Source: Gilvimarinus algae
GTDB taxonomy: Bacteria > Pseudomonadota > Gammaproteobacteria > Pseudomonadales > Cellvibrionaceae
Reading direction: 5' to 3'
DNA length: 64,000 nucleotides
NCBI RefSeq assembly: GCF_030518215.1
Contig: NZ_JAULRT010000031.1
Location: 1 to 64,000, forward strand
Below are positions 53,470-62,094 of the stretch, one piece after another. The notes beneath the pieces are model-generated. The model was not told the origin of the DNA and ran no database searches. It saw only the letters and a program-made list of their open reading frames with translations. The translations under genes and the position numbers were made by a program. The stretch's first letter is position 1, and every line of letters begins with the position of its first letter.

Positions 53470-56202
53470 CTAGAGGCTGGCACGAATACCAAACAGCACT
53501 TCTGTACCGGTTGTGTTGTATTCACGAACCAGGTTTTGATCGCCCACAGGTCCAGTGGTGTACAAACGCTCCTTTTCGTTGGTCAGGTTGATGATTTCCA
53601 GAGTCAGCGCAAAGTGCTCATTAATAGCATAAGAGCTAGAGAAGTCCACGCGGGTCGGCCCAGTGGTCCCTTCTTCAGCATTCGCATTGGAGCCGGAGTA
53701 ACTTGTAATATAGTCATCACGGCTATTGACCAGAACTCTTGCCGCCCATGTATCATTCTCGTAGAAGGCCCCCAAGTTGTAGGAGTTCTCTGACAGTCCG
53801 GTAATCAGGGCATCACTGTCGATGTGGGTGTAATTCGCAAGGAAGCCAATACCCATCGGCAAGACATAGTTGAAGCCAATCTCTACACCTCTGATCTCAT
53901 CAACTTCGGAGGCATTGGTGGACTCAGAAATGTTCCAAACACTATCTGGTGGAATTGCACTGGCATCATACGCCGGATCGGTTGGGTCATACACCGGATC
54001 CTGAGCGATGACCGCTTGGTAGACCGGCGAAAGGGTCCCTTCTCTGGAAACCGTGGTGATTGCATCAGAGATTTCTTTCTGGAACAACGCCAAGCCGACA
54101 TACGATTCCGGAGCAAAATACCATTCAACTGCAAGATCAATCGCGTCCGCTTTTTCCGGCTTCAGGCCGGGGTTGTCTACGCTGAAGTTGCCATTAATGG
54201 GGGTATAGCTGAATGCCCCAGCGAGGTTCTGGGGGTTTGGACGAGCAATATTCTGTGAGTATGCAGCCCGGAACAAGAGGTCTTCAATCGGCTCATAAGT
54301 CACGTTAATAGCGGGCAGTGTATTGGTGTAACTTTGCTCGCCTTCAAGGCTCTTGTTACCGTTTACCGTAGTTTCAACGAAACGAACGCCACCATTCAGT
54401 CTCCAGTTGCCGACAAAGTAGTTACCTTCGACATAGGCACCCATAGTGTCTTCTGACACTTTATAGGTGTTGCTGTCGTTTGGTTCAGCATTCCATTGTC
54501 CGGCATTGTATTCGTTACGAACTACGTCGAAATCAGCAACAAGGAAGTTGGTGGGGAAGCCGCTCGGACCATCGATGCCGTCACCATAGTTATCCACAAC
54601 ATCAGACAGGCTGTTGGTGTTTGCTGCACTTGGCGCGTTTGGTGATGTTAAATTCGCTGCGTCATCGGTAAAACGCGAATCAATCGAGCGCTCGTTGGCA
54701 ATAACACCGACCATCAGGTTAGAGCCGTTATCATCGAACTCCCAAGTTAAGTCGACTTTAAAGGTTTGGTTTTCGCGTTTAACCGTTTCATCCCGGTGGG
54801 TTGGGCCGGTAAAGACGTAATTCGATGGGTCAAGAATATCGAACCCGAAATCCATTTCTGCTATGTCAGAGTCCTCCAAAAAGGAGTAGCTGAACGTGTG
54901 GCCTTCGGTCGCGGTCAAGTTGTAGCGATACTGCTGCTCGTTATGCTCAGATTCAGCCGTACCAAGCATGACATCCAGTGTAAGCGCGTCAGTAAACTCA
55001 TAGCTTACATTGGCAACGGTTTGCGTAAATTCACTCGTAGAAAATTGGCCTCGGCTTTCGGAGCGAGGCTCAACATTGTTAAAGGTGCCCGCCGCTATGT
55101 AGCGGCCGGATGGGTCTAAAGTCACCTCTGTTGGGACGATTGAATTGTGCAGGTTACGGAACTGGGCAAAGTAGTTGTATGAATAGACGTCGGACTCAAG
55201 CTCAGAGCGCATATGACTTAAGTTCATGTCCAGCTTGTCGGTAGGCTGAGCTTGAATGGCCGCCAAAACACCGGTTCGTTCTTGCTCGTGGTTGAAAGAA
55301 TCCATACGCGGCAAACGCGGCGCCCACATGTAGTCAAGCGGGCTCAGGTTGGGGTATTGCGCCTGAATGTCTTGATAGTCTGGGTAGTTGGCTCCTGGAT
55401 TAGGGGTGCCGTTAATGACGACATCAGGGTTATCGCCCCAGCCATAGCCTGCAGGGTCATTCCCACGAAAGTTATCTGCGGGGCCCGTCCAGCGTACGGT
55501 GCCGAAGCCTTCTTGGTGTACGTTACGCTTGGCGTAGTTCACGCCGAGCAAAACGCCTACCTTGTCATCCATAAAAGAAGTACTCACCACGCCAGACAAA
55601 AGCGGGTCCGTTTCACCGGTGTGAATGTTGTAATTGGTCTGGAGTGAGCCGGTGGCGGACAGCCCGGCGTTGTCCAGCGGGCGCATGGAATACAATTCCA
55701 CCGTCGAGGCCAGGCCGCCTTCCTCGATACTGGCCACTTGGTTCTTGTTGATGTCCATGCGGCGGAAGAGGTCTGCACTGAAAACATTAAAATCAAAGGA
55801 GCGACCACGGTTTACACCACCGGATGAATCCAGGCCGCCGCTGCTCGCGGGAACTTCCATACCATTGAGCGTGACGCGGGTATATTGGGGGCCAAGGCCG
55901 CGGACAGTAATGTTACGTCCTTCACCGCCTTCACGGGTAATTGCCACACCTGGTTGGCGTTGCAGGGATTCTGCAAGGTTCAGGTCGGGCATCTTACCCA
56001 CATCTTCAGCGATGATACTTTCAACGCTGTTCGCAGATTCCCGCTTGATGTCGAGAGCCGCTGCTTGAGCGGCCCGGAAGCCGGTAACGACGACTTCTTC
56101 AAGCATACCTGCATCGCCATTGTCTTCTTGGGCATAAGAAGACGTGGCAACGGCTGCTAAGGCAATCGCAACTGCCAGTGGTTTTACGCTAGGAGTTCTC
56201 AT
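53470..56202 (-). CDS. TonB-dependent receptor of the pectin locus
   Basis: The 910-residue outer-membrane receptor has a signal peptide (LAVAIALAAVATSSYAQ), a TonB box region (LEEVVVTGFRAAQAAALDIKR) and a plug (DLNLAESLQRQPGVAITREG, GRNITVRGLGPQYTRVTLNG). A barrel ending in a terminal aromatic-type strand (TEVLFGIRASL) follows. Its opening matches the TonB receptors of Xanthomonas/Caulobacter type used for plant polysaccharide uptake. Neighbours and three operator sites in its promoter suggest oligogalacturonide import. There is no STN domain, unlike the receptor at 38508. Confidence 0.92.
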   Translation of the reverse strand: MRTPSVKPLAVAIALAAVATSSYAQEDNGDAGMLEEVVVTGFRAAQAAALDIKRESANSVESIIAEDVGKMPDLNLAESLQRQPGVAITREGGEGRNITVRGLGPQYTRVTLNGMEVPASSGGLDSSGGVNRGRSFDFNVFSADLFRRMDINKNQVASIEEGGLASTVELYSMRPLDNAGLSATGSLQTNYNIHTGETDPLLSGVVSTSFMDDKVGVLLGVNYAKRNVHQEGFGTVRWTGPADNFRGNDPAGYGWGDNPDVVINGTPNPGANYPDYQDIQAQYPNLSPLDYMWAPRLPRMDSFNHEQERTGVLAAIQAQPTDKLDMNLSHMRSELESDVYSYNYFAQFRNLHNSIVPTEVTLDPSGRYIAAGTFNNVEPRSESRGQFSTSEFTQTVANVSYEFTDALTLDVMLGTAESEHNEQQYRYNLTATEGHTFSYSFLEDSDIAEMDFGFDILDPSNYVFTGPTHRDETVKRENQTFKVDLTWEFDDNGSNLMVGVIANERSIDSRFTDDAANLTSPNAPSAANTNSLSDVVDNYGDGIDGPSGFPTNFLVADFDVVRNEYNAGQWNAEPNDSNTYKVSEDTMGAYVEGNYFVGNWRLNGGVRFVETTVNGNKSLEGEQSYTNTLPAINVTYEPIEDLLFRAAYSQNIARPNPQNLAGAFSYTPINGNFSVDNPGLKPEKADAIDLAVEWYFAPESYVGLALFQKEISDAITTVSREGTLSPVYQAVIAQDPVYDPTDPAYDASAIPPDSVWNISESTNASEVDEIRGVEIGFNYVLPMGIGFLANYTHIDSDALITGLSENSYNLGAFYENDTWAARVLVNSRDDYITSYSGSNANAEEGTTGPTRVDFSSSYAINEHFALTLEIINLTNEKERLYTTGPVGDQNLVREYNTTGTEVLFGIRASL

Positions 56203-56248
56203 TATTCTATCCCCATTCCGATGGTTGTTTGTGAGCTAAAAAATTATT

Positions 56249-56328
56249 GCGTTGACCAATTTTTATGTTAGCGGGTTGATAATCGCACAAATTGGTAAAC
56301 CAATCAATACTTCCTGCATTACCAATTT
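56249..56328 (-). promoter_or_regulatory. Promoter and three operators of the TonB receptor
   Basis: On the minus strand TTGATT (-35, 56302-56307) and GATTAT (-10, 56279-56284) are 17 bases apart. The perfect ATTGGTAAACCAAT (56291-56304) fills much of the spacer. Half-sites lie at 56249-56261 (GCGTTGACCAATT) and 56318-56328. The predicted leader is about 70 bases. The region 56203-56503 holds no gene. Confidence 0.65.
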
Positions 56329-56464
56329 AGAGGCCAGGATGGGTAAGTGTTTAAGAGTTATAGTACAAAATATGGGCTTTTACCGCCCGAATTTCGCCGA
56401 TAAAAAAGGTTGAATTATGTGACGGCGCGGCTCAGTGAAAACGTGGTAACCGCTTGCGGAAGGG

Positions 56465-56492
56465 GCGGCCCGCAATTGGTCGGGCCGCTTTT
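56465..56492 (+). repeat. GC-rich hairpin with operator-like loop
   Basis: GCGGCCCG (56465-56472) and CGGGCCGC (56481-56488) enclose CAATTGGT, and TTTT follows on the plus strand. The sequence AATTGGTCGGGCC (56474-56486) matches the regulon motif. It lies 12 bases past the stop of the second GH28 gene. Confidence 0.6.
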
Positions 56493-56503
56493 GGTCTTTT
56501 TGA

Positions 56504-57916
56504 CTATGTGAGTCGAAAGGGCTTGCCGTTGATGCTGACCTTGTGCAGGGTCAGGTCGTCGACGTTTTCGATCACCCCCGGATCATCGGCTTGCTTGAAC
56601 TGGCAATTGATCAGTCGCAGGTCCTGAATGGGGGCGCGGTCAAAGCCTCTGACCTGGAAAACCCGGTTGGCCTGATCGCACACTAAGTTGCGAATCTCCA
56701 CGTGGCGGACGGTAGGGTCAAAGTTGCCGGCATCGCCTTCCTCGTAGTGAAAGTTGATGACAATGGCATCCTTGACCGTACCGATAGTGCAGTTGCGCAT
56801 GTACAGGTGTTCAAGTAGTCCGCCGCGGACCGAGTTGGTCTTGATGCGAAAGCCGCGCTCAAGATCCGGGCTGCTCATGGTGTTGTTCTCGGCAAACACG
56901 TAGCGCACGCCGCCGGAGATCTCGCTGCCAATGACCACGCCGCCGTGGCCGGCTCGCATCTGGCAGTTGCGGATCACCACGTTTTCAGTGGGGGTGTTGA
57001 CCCGCCGGCCATCGTTGTTGCGACCGGATTTAATGGCAATGCAGTCGTCGCCGGTATCGAAGTAGCAGTTTTCGATCACCACGTTTTTGCAGCTTTCGGG
57101 GTCGCAGCCATCGGAGTTGGGGCCGAGGCTTTCCAGGGTAACCCCCTGAACGGTGACGTTTTCGCTCAGCACAGGATTGAGTAGCCAGAAGGGCGCGTTA
57201 ATGATTTTAACTCCTTCAATCAGCACGTTGTGGCAGCGGTAGGGCTGTACAAACGGGGGGCGAAAATAGTAGCCCTCGCTGTAGTGGCGGTCTTGCGGCG
57301 GTACGCCAGCCTCGGCTTCGGCAAAGAGTTTGTCGCGCCCCTCTTTCTGGCTGGGGTAGCCGGCCACACCCCATTCTTCATTGCCTTTCCAGGGCCACCA
57401 AGTGGTGAGGTTGGCGCGTCCGTCCAGCACGCCCAGGCCGGTAATGGCGATGTTTTCTTGCTCAAAGGCGTATATCAGTGGGGAGTAGCCCATAAACTCC
57501 ACCCCTTCCCAGCGAGTGAAGACGGCCGGCAAAAAGCGCTTGGGATCGGTGTAAAAGGCGATGGTAGCGCCCTTTTCCAAATGCAGGTTCACATTGGACT
57601 TTAGGTGAATCGGCCCGGTGAGAAAGGTGCCCTTGGGTGCCACCACCCGGCCCCCGCCCGCTTCGTGGCAGGCGGCGATGGCCTTGGCAAAAGCCTCGGT
57701 GCAATCGGTGGAGTCATCGCCTTTTGCGCCGTAATCCACAATGGAGAAGGCCCGGTCGGGAAAGGCGGGAATGGTGGTGTTGGCGACGATTTCGTCAGCC
57801 AGGTGCCAAGGGGCGGTGGTCGACCTGGTGCTCTTGGTGCTGGGTGCGCTGGCGCAGCCGGCAAGCGGCAGGGCAGCTAGCCCTTTCAGGGCGCCGCGGC
57901 GGGTGATCTCGGGCAT
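56504..57916 (-). CDS. GH28 polygalacturonase-like Tat lipoprotein
   Basis: The 470-residue protein starts MPEITRRGALKGLAALPLAG-C: a twin-arginine signal followed by a lipobox (C21), so it is probably exported folded and lipid-anchored. All GH28 motifs are present: NSDGCD (267-272), GDDC (289-292), GHG (323-325) and RIK (357-359). It would hydrolyse galacturonan or rhamnogalacturonan oligomers at a membrane surface. AGAGG lies upstream of the ATG. An operator-like palindrome lies 62 bases upstream, within the terminator of the gntR gene. Confidence 0.92.
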   Translation of the reverse strand: MPEITRRGALKGLAALPLAGCASAPSTKSTRSTTAPWHLADEIVANTTIPAFPDRAFSIVDYGAKGDDSTDCTEAFAKAIAACHEAGGGRVVAPKGTFLTGPIHLKSNVNLHLEKGATIAFYTDPKRFLPAVFTRWEGVEFMGYSPLIYAFEQENIAITGLGVLDGRANLTTWWPWKGNEEWGVAGYPSQKEGRDKLFAEAEAGVPPQDRHYSEGYYFRPPFVQPYRCHNVLIEGVKIINAPFWLLNPVLSENVTVQGVTLESLGPNSDGCDPESCKNVVIENCYFDTGDDCIAIKSGRNNDGRRVNTPTENVVIRNCQMRAGHGGVVIGSEISGGVRYVFAENNTMSSPDLERGFRIKTNSVRGGLLEHLYMRNCTIGTVKDAIVINFHYEEGDAGNFDPTVRHVEIRNLVCDQANRVFQVRGFDRAPIQDLRLINCQFKQADDPGVIENVDDLTLHKVSINGKPFRLT

Positions 57917-57965
57917 AGTAGACCTCTTTGGGTGCTGTTATTGTCGGTTGGCCTAAGACTAACGT

Positions 57966-58003
57966 AAAAAAGCCGAATTTGGTATTACCAAACCCGGCTT
58001 TTT
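57966..58003 (-). terminator. gntR terminator whose loop is an operator-like palindrome
   Basis: AAAAAAGCCG and CGGCTTTTT form the outer stem. Inside, TTTGGTA-T-TACCAAA (57978-57992) is a perfect inverted repeat that matches the TTGGT-N3-ACCAA regulon motif. The element ends the gntR transcript and lies directly upstream of the GH28 gene. Confidence 0.75.
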
Positions 58004-58038
58004 GTCAGACATTTGTCCGAGAGGTGATGCCAGCACTT

Positions 58039-58806
58039 TTAGCCAATCAGGTTGAATCGCTCGCGGTTGTGCATCACGGCGCGGCGCGCCTCTTCCACGG
58101 CCTCGGCCTCGGTAGCGTCAAGCAATTGCTGGATCACGCGGGTCAAGTGCTCTCGCATAGCCGCTCGGGCGCCGGCTCCGTCGCGGGCTTCCAGGGCCTC
58201 CAGAATAGCGTGGTGCTCTTCGATTCGGGGCTTGGAGCCGGCTTGGCGCACTTTTTCCAAGATGCGGGCGGACACCGGCGAACTGTTGCGCAGCGCCCAC
58301 AGGTGGCTGCAGACAGACACAATGGCGTCGTTTTTGGTGGCGCGGGCGATCAGCATGTGAAAGCGCTCATCGGCCTTTTCGCAGATGGGTTCGCCTTCGT
58401 TCTCCGTGACCATGTCCTCCAGGGCTTCGCGCACCTCGGCCAGCTCTTGTTCGGTGATTTTCTTGGCCGCGAGCTCGGCAGCCTCGCCTTCAAAAAGGAT
58501 GCGGGCTTCCAGAATGTCAAAAGGGCCGACGTCCAGATTGGTGCTGGCGAGTTTGTCACTCTCGCCATCGCATATATACACGCCCGAGCCGCCGCGCACT
58601 TCGACAAAGCCCGCCAGTTCAAGGGCAATAATGGCCTCGCGAATGGTGGGGCGGCTGACCTCGAAGCGCTCCGCCAACTTGCGCTCGGCGGGCAGGCGAG
58701 AGCCGGGCGAGTATTCGCCCTCGGAGATAATGGCGGCCAGTTGCTCTGCGACCCGCTGGTACAGCCGTCCGCCGGCGAGCCTGCCGGCATCCAGAGATAC
58801 GTTCAT
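58039..58806 (-). CDS. FadR-subfamily GntR regulator (predicted uronate regulator)
   Basis: The start at 58806 gives MNVSLDAGRLAGGRLYQRVA. The 255-residue protein has a winged helix (about 12-78: GSRLPAERKLAERFEVSRPT, REAIIALELAGFVEVRGGSG) and an FCD effector domain (95-235). The metal/ligand pattern is FDILEARILFEGEAAELAA, DERFHMLIARAT and EEHHAILEALEARD. ExuR/UxuR of E. coli belong to this group. It is divergent from uxaA, and the shared motif at many pectin genes makes it the likely uronate or KDG-responsive repressor. The effector is not known. Confidence 0.92.
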   Translation of the reverse strand: MNVSLDAGRLAGGRLYQRVAEQLAAIISEGEYSPGSRLPAERKLAERFEVSRPTIREAIIALELAGFVEVRGGSGVYICDGESDKLASTNLDVGPFDILEARILFEGEAAELAAKKITEQELAEVREALEDMVTENEGEPICEKADERFHMLIARATKNDAIVSVCSHLWALRNSSPVSARILEKVRQAGSKPRIEEHHAILEALEARDGAGARAAMREHLTRVIQQLLDATEAEAVEEARRAVMHNRERFNLIG

Positions 58807-58853
58807 GTCGTTTGTTGTGCCCTGCTTTGCAATATAAGAAGTGTGACCGATCG

Positions 58854-58882
58854 ATTCTAGCAAGCCTGCATTTTTTGCTCAA
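58854..58882 (-). promoter_or_regulatory. gntR promoter
   Basis: On the minus strand TTGAGC (58877-58882) and TAGAAT (58854-58859) are 17 bases apart, about 48 bases before the start codon. Confidence 0.65.
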
Positions 58883-58901
58883 GCCAATATAAGGGTTTTT
58901 C

Positions 58902-58948
58902 AGTCATACCAAAAGTTTATTGCGGTCTGACCAATTAGCTGGTAAATT
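58902..58948 (+). promoter_or_regulatory. uxaA promoter with two operators
   Basis: TTGCGG (58920-58925) and TAAATT (58943-58948) are 17 bases apart. The operator-like GGTCTGACCAATT (58924-58936) fills the spacer. A second site, AGTCATACCAAAA, lies at 58902-58914, so one region can control both uxaA and gntR. Confidence 0.65.
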
Positions 58949-59013
58949 GCAATTCATGGTTAAAAGCGATAGTTCTTGCTATCGAGGGTATGAGAAGACG
59001 AATAGAGGTGGTC

Positions 59014-60540
59014 GTGAGTAAACTGATTCATTTGCATCAGCAGGATAATGTCGCCATCGCTGTTGCGGACATTGCGTCCGGCGAGCAATTGACGGTTGAC
59101 GGCCGCGTCTTTGAGGTGGTTGAGCCCATCGGTGAGATGCATAAGGTAGCCGTGGATGTTATCCGCCAAGGCGAGGCAGTCATCAAATACGGTCAGTTTA
59201 TCGGTTATGCGGCCGCCGATATCGCCCCCGGTGCCCATGTGCACACACACAATTGTATCGTGGGCGACTTTGCCAAAGATTACGGGTTTTGCCGCCATGC
59301 GGTGGCCACCGATATGGTGCCTGAGGCGCAGCGCGCCAGCTTTATGGGTTTTCGGCGCCCCAGCGGCAAGGTGGGTACGCGCAACTACATTGGCATTCTC
59401 ACCACGGTCAACTGCTCGGCCACAGTGGCCAAGCAGATTGCCTCGGTTTTCAGTTACCCCGGTGCGCTCGATGATTACCCCAATGTGGATGGCGTGATTG
59501 CCCTGACTCACGAGTCCGGCTGTGGCATGCGTGCTGAAGGTGAAGGCTATGAGCTACTGCAGCGTACCTTTGAGGGTTACGTCGCTCACCCCAATTTTGG
59601 TGGGGTGATGCTGGTGGGACTCGGCTGTGAAACCATGCAGGTGGACCGGGTGCTCTCCCAGGCGGGGTTGACTGAATCCGAGTGTTTCAAGGCCTACAAT
59701 ATTCAAACCGTCGGCGGTACCCGCAATGCGGTAGAGCAGGGTGTGGCCGAGGTCAGGGCGATGCTGCCGCTGGTGAACCGGTTTGAGCGCGAAAAATGCC
59801 CGGCTTCCGAGTTGACGCTCGCTGTTCAGTGCGGTGGCTCCGATGCCTTTTCAGGTATCACCGCCAATCCGGCGCTGGGCGTGGCGGGCGATATCCTGGT
59901 GCGCAACGGCGGCACGGTCATCTACTCCGAAACACCGGAAATCTACGGCGCCGAACACCTCCTCACCCAGCGTTCGGCCACCCCCGAGGTGGCTGAACAG
60001 TTGCTTGAGCGCATTCGCTGGTGGGAAGAGTACACCAGCATTCACGGCTTTGAACTGAACAACAATCCCTCGCCGGGTAACAAGGCCGGCGGCCTGACCA
60101 CCATTTTGGAAAAGTCTCTGGGGGCGCAAGCCAAGAGCGGCTCCACCACTATGACGGCCGTTTATCGTTACGCCGAGCCTGTGACGCAAAAGGGGCTGGT
60201 GTTTATGGATAGCCCCGGCTTTGACCCGGTGTCGGTGACCGGGCAGGTGGCTTCGGGTGCCAATGTGGTTGCGTTCACCACCGGGCGCGGCTCGGCGTTT
60301 GGCTACAAGCCTGTGCCGAGTATCAAGCTGTCCAGCAATACGGCTATTTATCATCACATGCGCGACGATATCGATATTAATTGTGGCTCGGTGGTCGATG
60401 GCGACGAAACCCTGGAAAGCCTGGGTGAGAAGATATTTGAGACGCTGCTGCGCATCGCCTCGGGCGAGCAGACCAAGAGCGAAGAGCTTGGCTATGGTGA
60501 GGCCGAATTCAACCCCTGGAAAATAGGCGCTGTTGTCTAG
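59014..60540 (+). CDS. uxaA: Altronate dehydratase
   Basis: GTG 59014 (SKLIHLHQQDNVAIAV) is preferred, with AGAGG five bases upstream; ATG 58990 is possible. The 508-residue protein has the N-terminal SAF domain (about 5-90, ending HTHNC) and the UxaA catalytic domain: GFRRPSGKVGTRNYIGILTT, CGMRAEGEGYELLQRTF, VQCGGSDAFSGITANPA, ETPEIYGAEHLL, NNPSPGNKAGGLTTILEKSL. It dehydrates altronate to KDG, third step of galacturonate use. It is transcribed away from gntR and is 430-880 times farther from uxaC than in a classical uxaCA operon (the genes are about 33 kb apart). Confidence 0.93.
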   Translation: MSKLIHLHQQDNVAIAVADIASGEQLTVDGRVFEVVEPIGEMHKVAVDVIRQGEAVIKYGQFIGYAAADIAPGAHVHTHNCIVGDFAKDYGFCRHAVATDMVPEAQRASFMGFRRPSGKVGTRNYIGILTTVNCSATVAKQIASVFSYPGALDDYPNVDGVIALTHESGCGMRAEGEGYELLQRTFEGYVAHPNFGGVMLVGLGCETMQVDRVLSQAGLTESECFKAYNIQTVGGTRNAVEQGVAEVRAMLPLVNRFEREKCPASELTLAVQCGGSDAFSGITANPALGVAGDILVRNGGTVIYSETPEIYGAEHLLTQRSATPEVAEQLLERIRWWEEYTSIHGFELNNNPSPGNKAGGLTTILEKSLGAQAKSGSTTMTAVYRYAEPVTQKGLVFMDSPGFDPVSVTGQVASGANVVAFTTGRGSAFGYKPVPSIKLSSNTAIYHHMRDDIDINCGSVVDGDETLESLGEKIFETLLRIASGEQTKSEELGYGEAEFNPWKIGAVV

Positions 60541-60630
60541 GCCTCCTTTTTAATGCGGGCGCTTGCGCATCCCTGAGCCGGTGCCTACATTCATATAACT
60601 CAACTGATTATAAAAATAGAGGGTAAGACT

Positions 60631-61788
60631 ATGAAAGTAGCCGTACCAAGGGAGCGTCGTGCCCACGAAACGCGGGTGGCGGCCACGCCGGATACTGTCA
60701 AAAAGTATGTGGGTATGGGGCTGGAAGTGGTGGTTGAGGCTGGCGCCGGTATGGCTGCCCGCCTGCCGGATGAGCTCTACCGGGCGGCTGGCGCCAGTAT
60801 CGAAGCTGATCCTGCCTCTGTCTACCGTGGTGCAGACATCGTGCTCAAGGTGCAGCGCCCGCTTGTGGCGGGTGAGGGTGAGCTGGATGAACTGGCGCTG
60901 ATCCCCAAAGGTGCGCTGCTTCTGGCCGTGCTCTCTCCTTATAACGCCCCCGATTCTGTGCCTGCCTACGCGGGCGTCGGGATCACCGCCATGGCGCTTG
61001 AGTTCGTGCCACGTATTACCCGCGCTCAGGGCATGGACGTTCTCAGCTCCCAAAGTAATCTTGCCGGCTACCGGGCGGTGCTGGATGCCGCCTTTGAGTA
61101 CGACCGCGCCATGCCCATGATGATGACGGCAGCCGGTACCGTGGCGCCGGCTAAGGTGATGGTGTTGGGCGCCGGTGTGGCCGGGCTGCAGGCGATAGCC
61201 ACGGCTAAGCGTCTGGGGGCGATTGTCTCGGCAACCGATGTGCGCCCGGCGGCCAAAGAGCAGGTGGAGAGCCTCGGTGGCCGCTTCGTGATGGTTGAAT
61301 CTGAGGAGACTAAAGAGGCGGAAACCGCCGGCGGCTACGCCAAGGAAATGAGCGAAGATTTTAAGCGCCGCCAGGCGGAGCTGGTGGCCGAAACCATCAA
61401 ATCCCAAGACATTGTTATTTGTACCGCTCTGATTCCCGGCCGCAAGGCGCCGACACTCGTCAATGACGACATGGTGGCCAGCATGCGCCCAGGCTCCATC
61501 ATTGTGGATCTGGCGGTAGAGCAGGGCGGCAACTGCACGGCCTCGCGCCCCGGTGAGGTAGTGGAGGTGGGGGGCGTCAAAGTCGTGGGTCACTTCAATG
61601 TCCCCGGCCGGATCGCCACCGACGCCAGCGCGCTCTACGCGAAAAACCTGCTTAACTTTCTCACGCCCTTGCTGCAAACCGAGGATGGGGTGAGTCTGGC
61701 GCTTGATTTTGACGATGAGATCCTGGCGGCGACCACCTTGACCCATGGGGGTCGGGTGACCCACCCGGCATTTGCTGACAATAAATAG
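60631..61788 (+). CDS. pntAA: NAD(P) transhydrogenase subunit alpha 1
   Basis: The 385-residue soluble subunit (domain I) has the alanine dehydrogenase/PNT signatures KVAVPRERRAHETRVAATP, GAGVAGLQAIATAKRLGAIV (NAD-binding Rossmann loop), DVRPAAKEQVESLGGRF and HFNVPGRIATDAS. It is one of three separate subunits; E. coli has two. It starts 90 bases after uxaA and is followed by pntAB after nine bases. The enzyme couples hydride transfer from NADH to NADP with proton entry, supplying NADPH. Confidence 0.95.
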   Translation: MKVAVPRERRAHETRVAATPDTVKKYVGMGLEVVVEAGAGMAARLPDELYRAAGASIEADPASVYRGADIVLKVQRPLVAGEGELDELALIPKGALLLAVLSPYNAPDSVPAYAGVGITAMALEFVPRITRAQGMDVLSSQSNLAGYRAVLDAAFEYDRAMPMMMTAAGTVAPAKVMVLGAGVAGLQAIATAKRLGAIVSATDVRPAAKEQVESLGGRFVMVESEETKEAETAGGYAKEMSEDFKRRQAELVAETIKSQDIVICTALIPGRKAPTLVNDDMVASMRPGSIIVDLAVEQGGNCTASRPGEVVEVGGVKVVGHFNVPGRIATDASALYAKNLLNFLTPLLQTEDGVSLALDFDDEILAATTLTHGGRVTHPAFADNK

Positions 61789-61797
61789 GAGGCCGCT

Positions 61798-62082
61798 ATG
61801 CACGGCGATTTTATCTCTCAGTTGTCCATTTTTGTGTTGGCGGTGTTTGTTGGCTACTACGTGGTCTGGAGTGTAACCCCGGCTCTGCACACGCCTTTGA
61901 TGGCGGTGACCAACGCCATCTCCAGTGTGATCGTAGTCGGCGCACTGATCGCGGCCGGGCCTGCCGACATGAGTCAGGCGAAGATTCTCGGTTGCGTCGC
62001 TGTGGCCCTGGCTTCGGTGAATATCTTCGGCGGTTTTGCGGTGACGCAGCGCATGCTGTCTATGTATAAAAAGAAGAAGTAA
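61798..62082 (+). CDS. pntAB: NAD(P) transhydrogenase subunit alpha 2
   Basis: A 94-residue membrane subunit with three to four helices (FVLAVFVGYYVVWSVTPALH, AISSVIVVGALIAAG, GCVAVALASVNIFGGFAVTQ). The split alpha subunit is the Rhodospirillum-type arrangement. GGAGG lies ahead of the ATG. It is 12 bases from pntB. Confidence 0.95.
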   Translation: MHGDFISQLSIFVLAVFVGYYVVWSVTPALHTPLMAVTNAISSVIVVGALIAAGPADMSQAKILGCVAVALASVNIFGGFAVTQRMLSMYKKKK

Positions 62083-62094
62083 CGGGGGCAAAGC

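Noticed and set aside
60550-62091. A 513-codon open frame on the minus strand opposite pntAA/pntAB
   Set aside because: It lies over conserved pnt genes, is His/Arg-rich and has no family resemblance.
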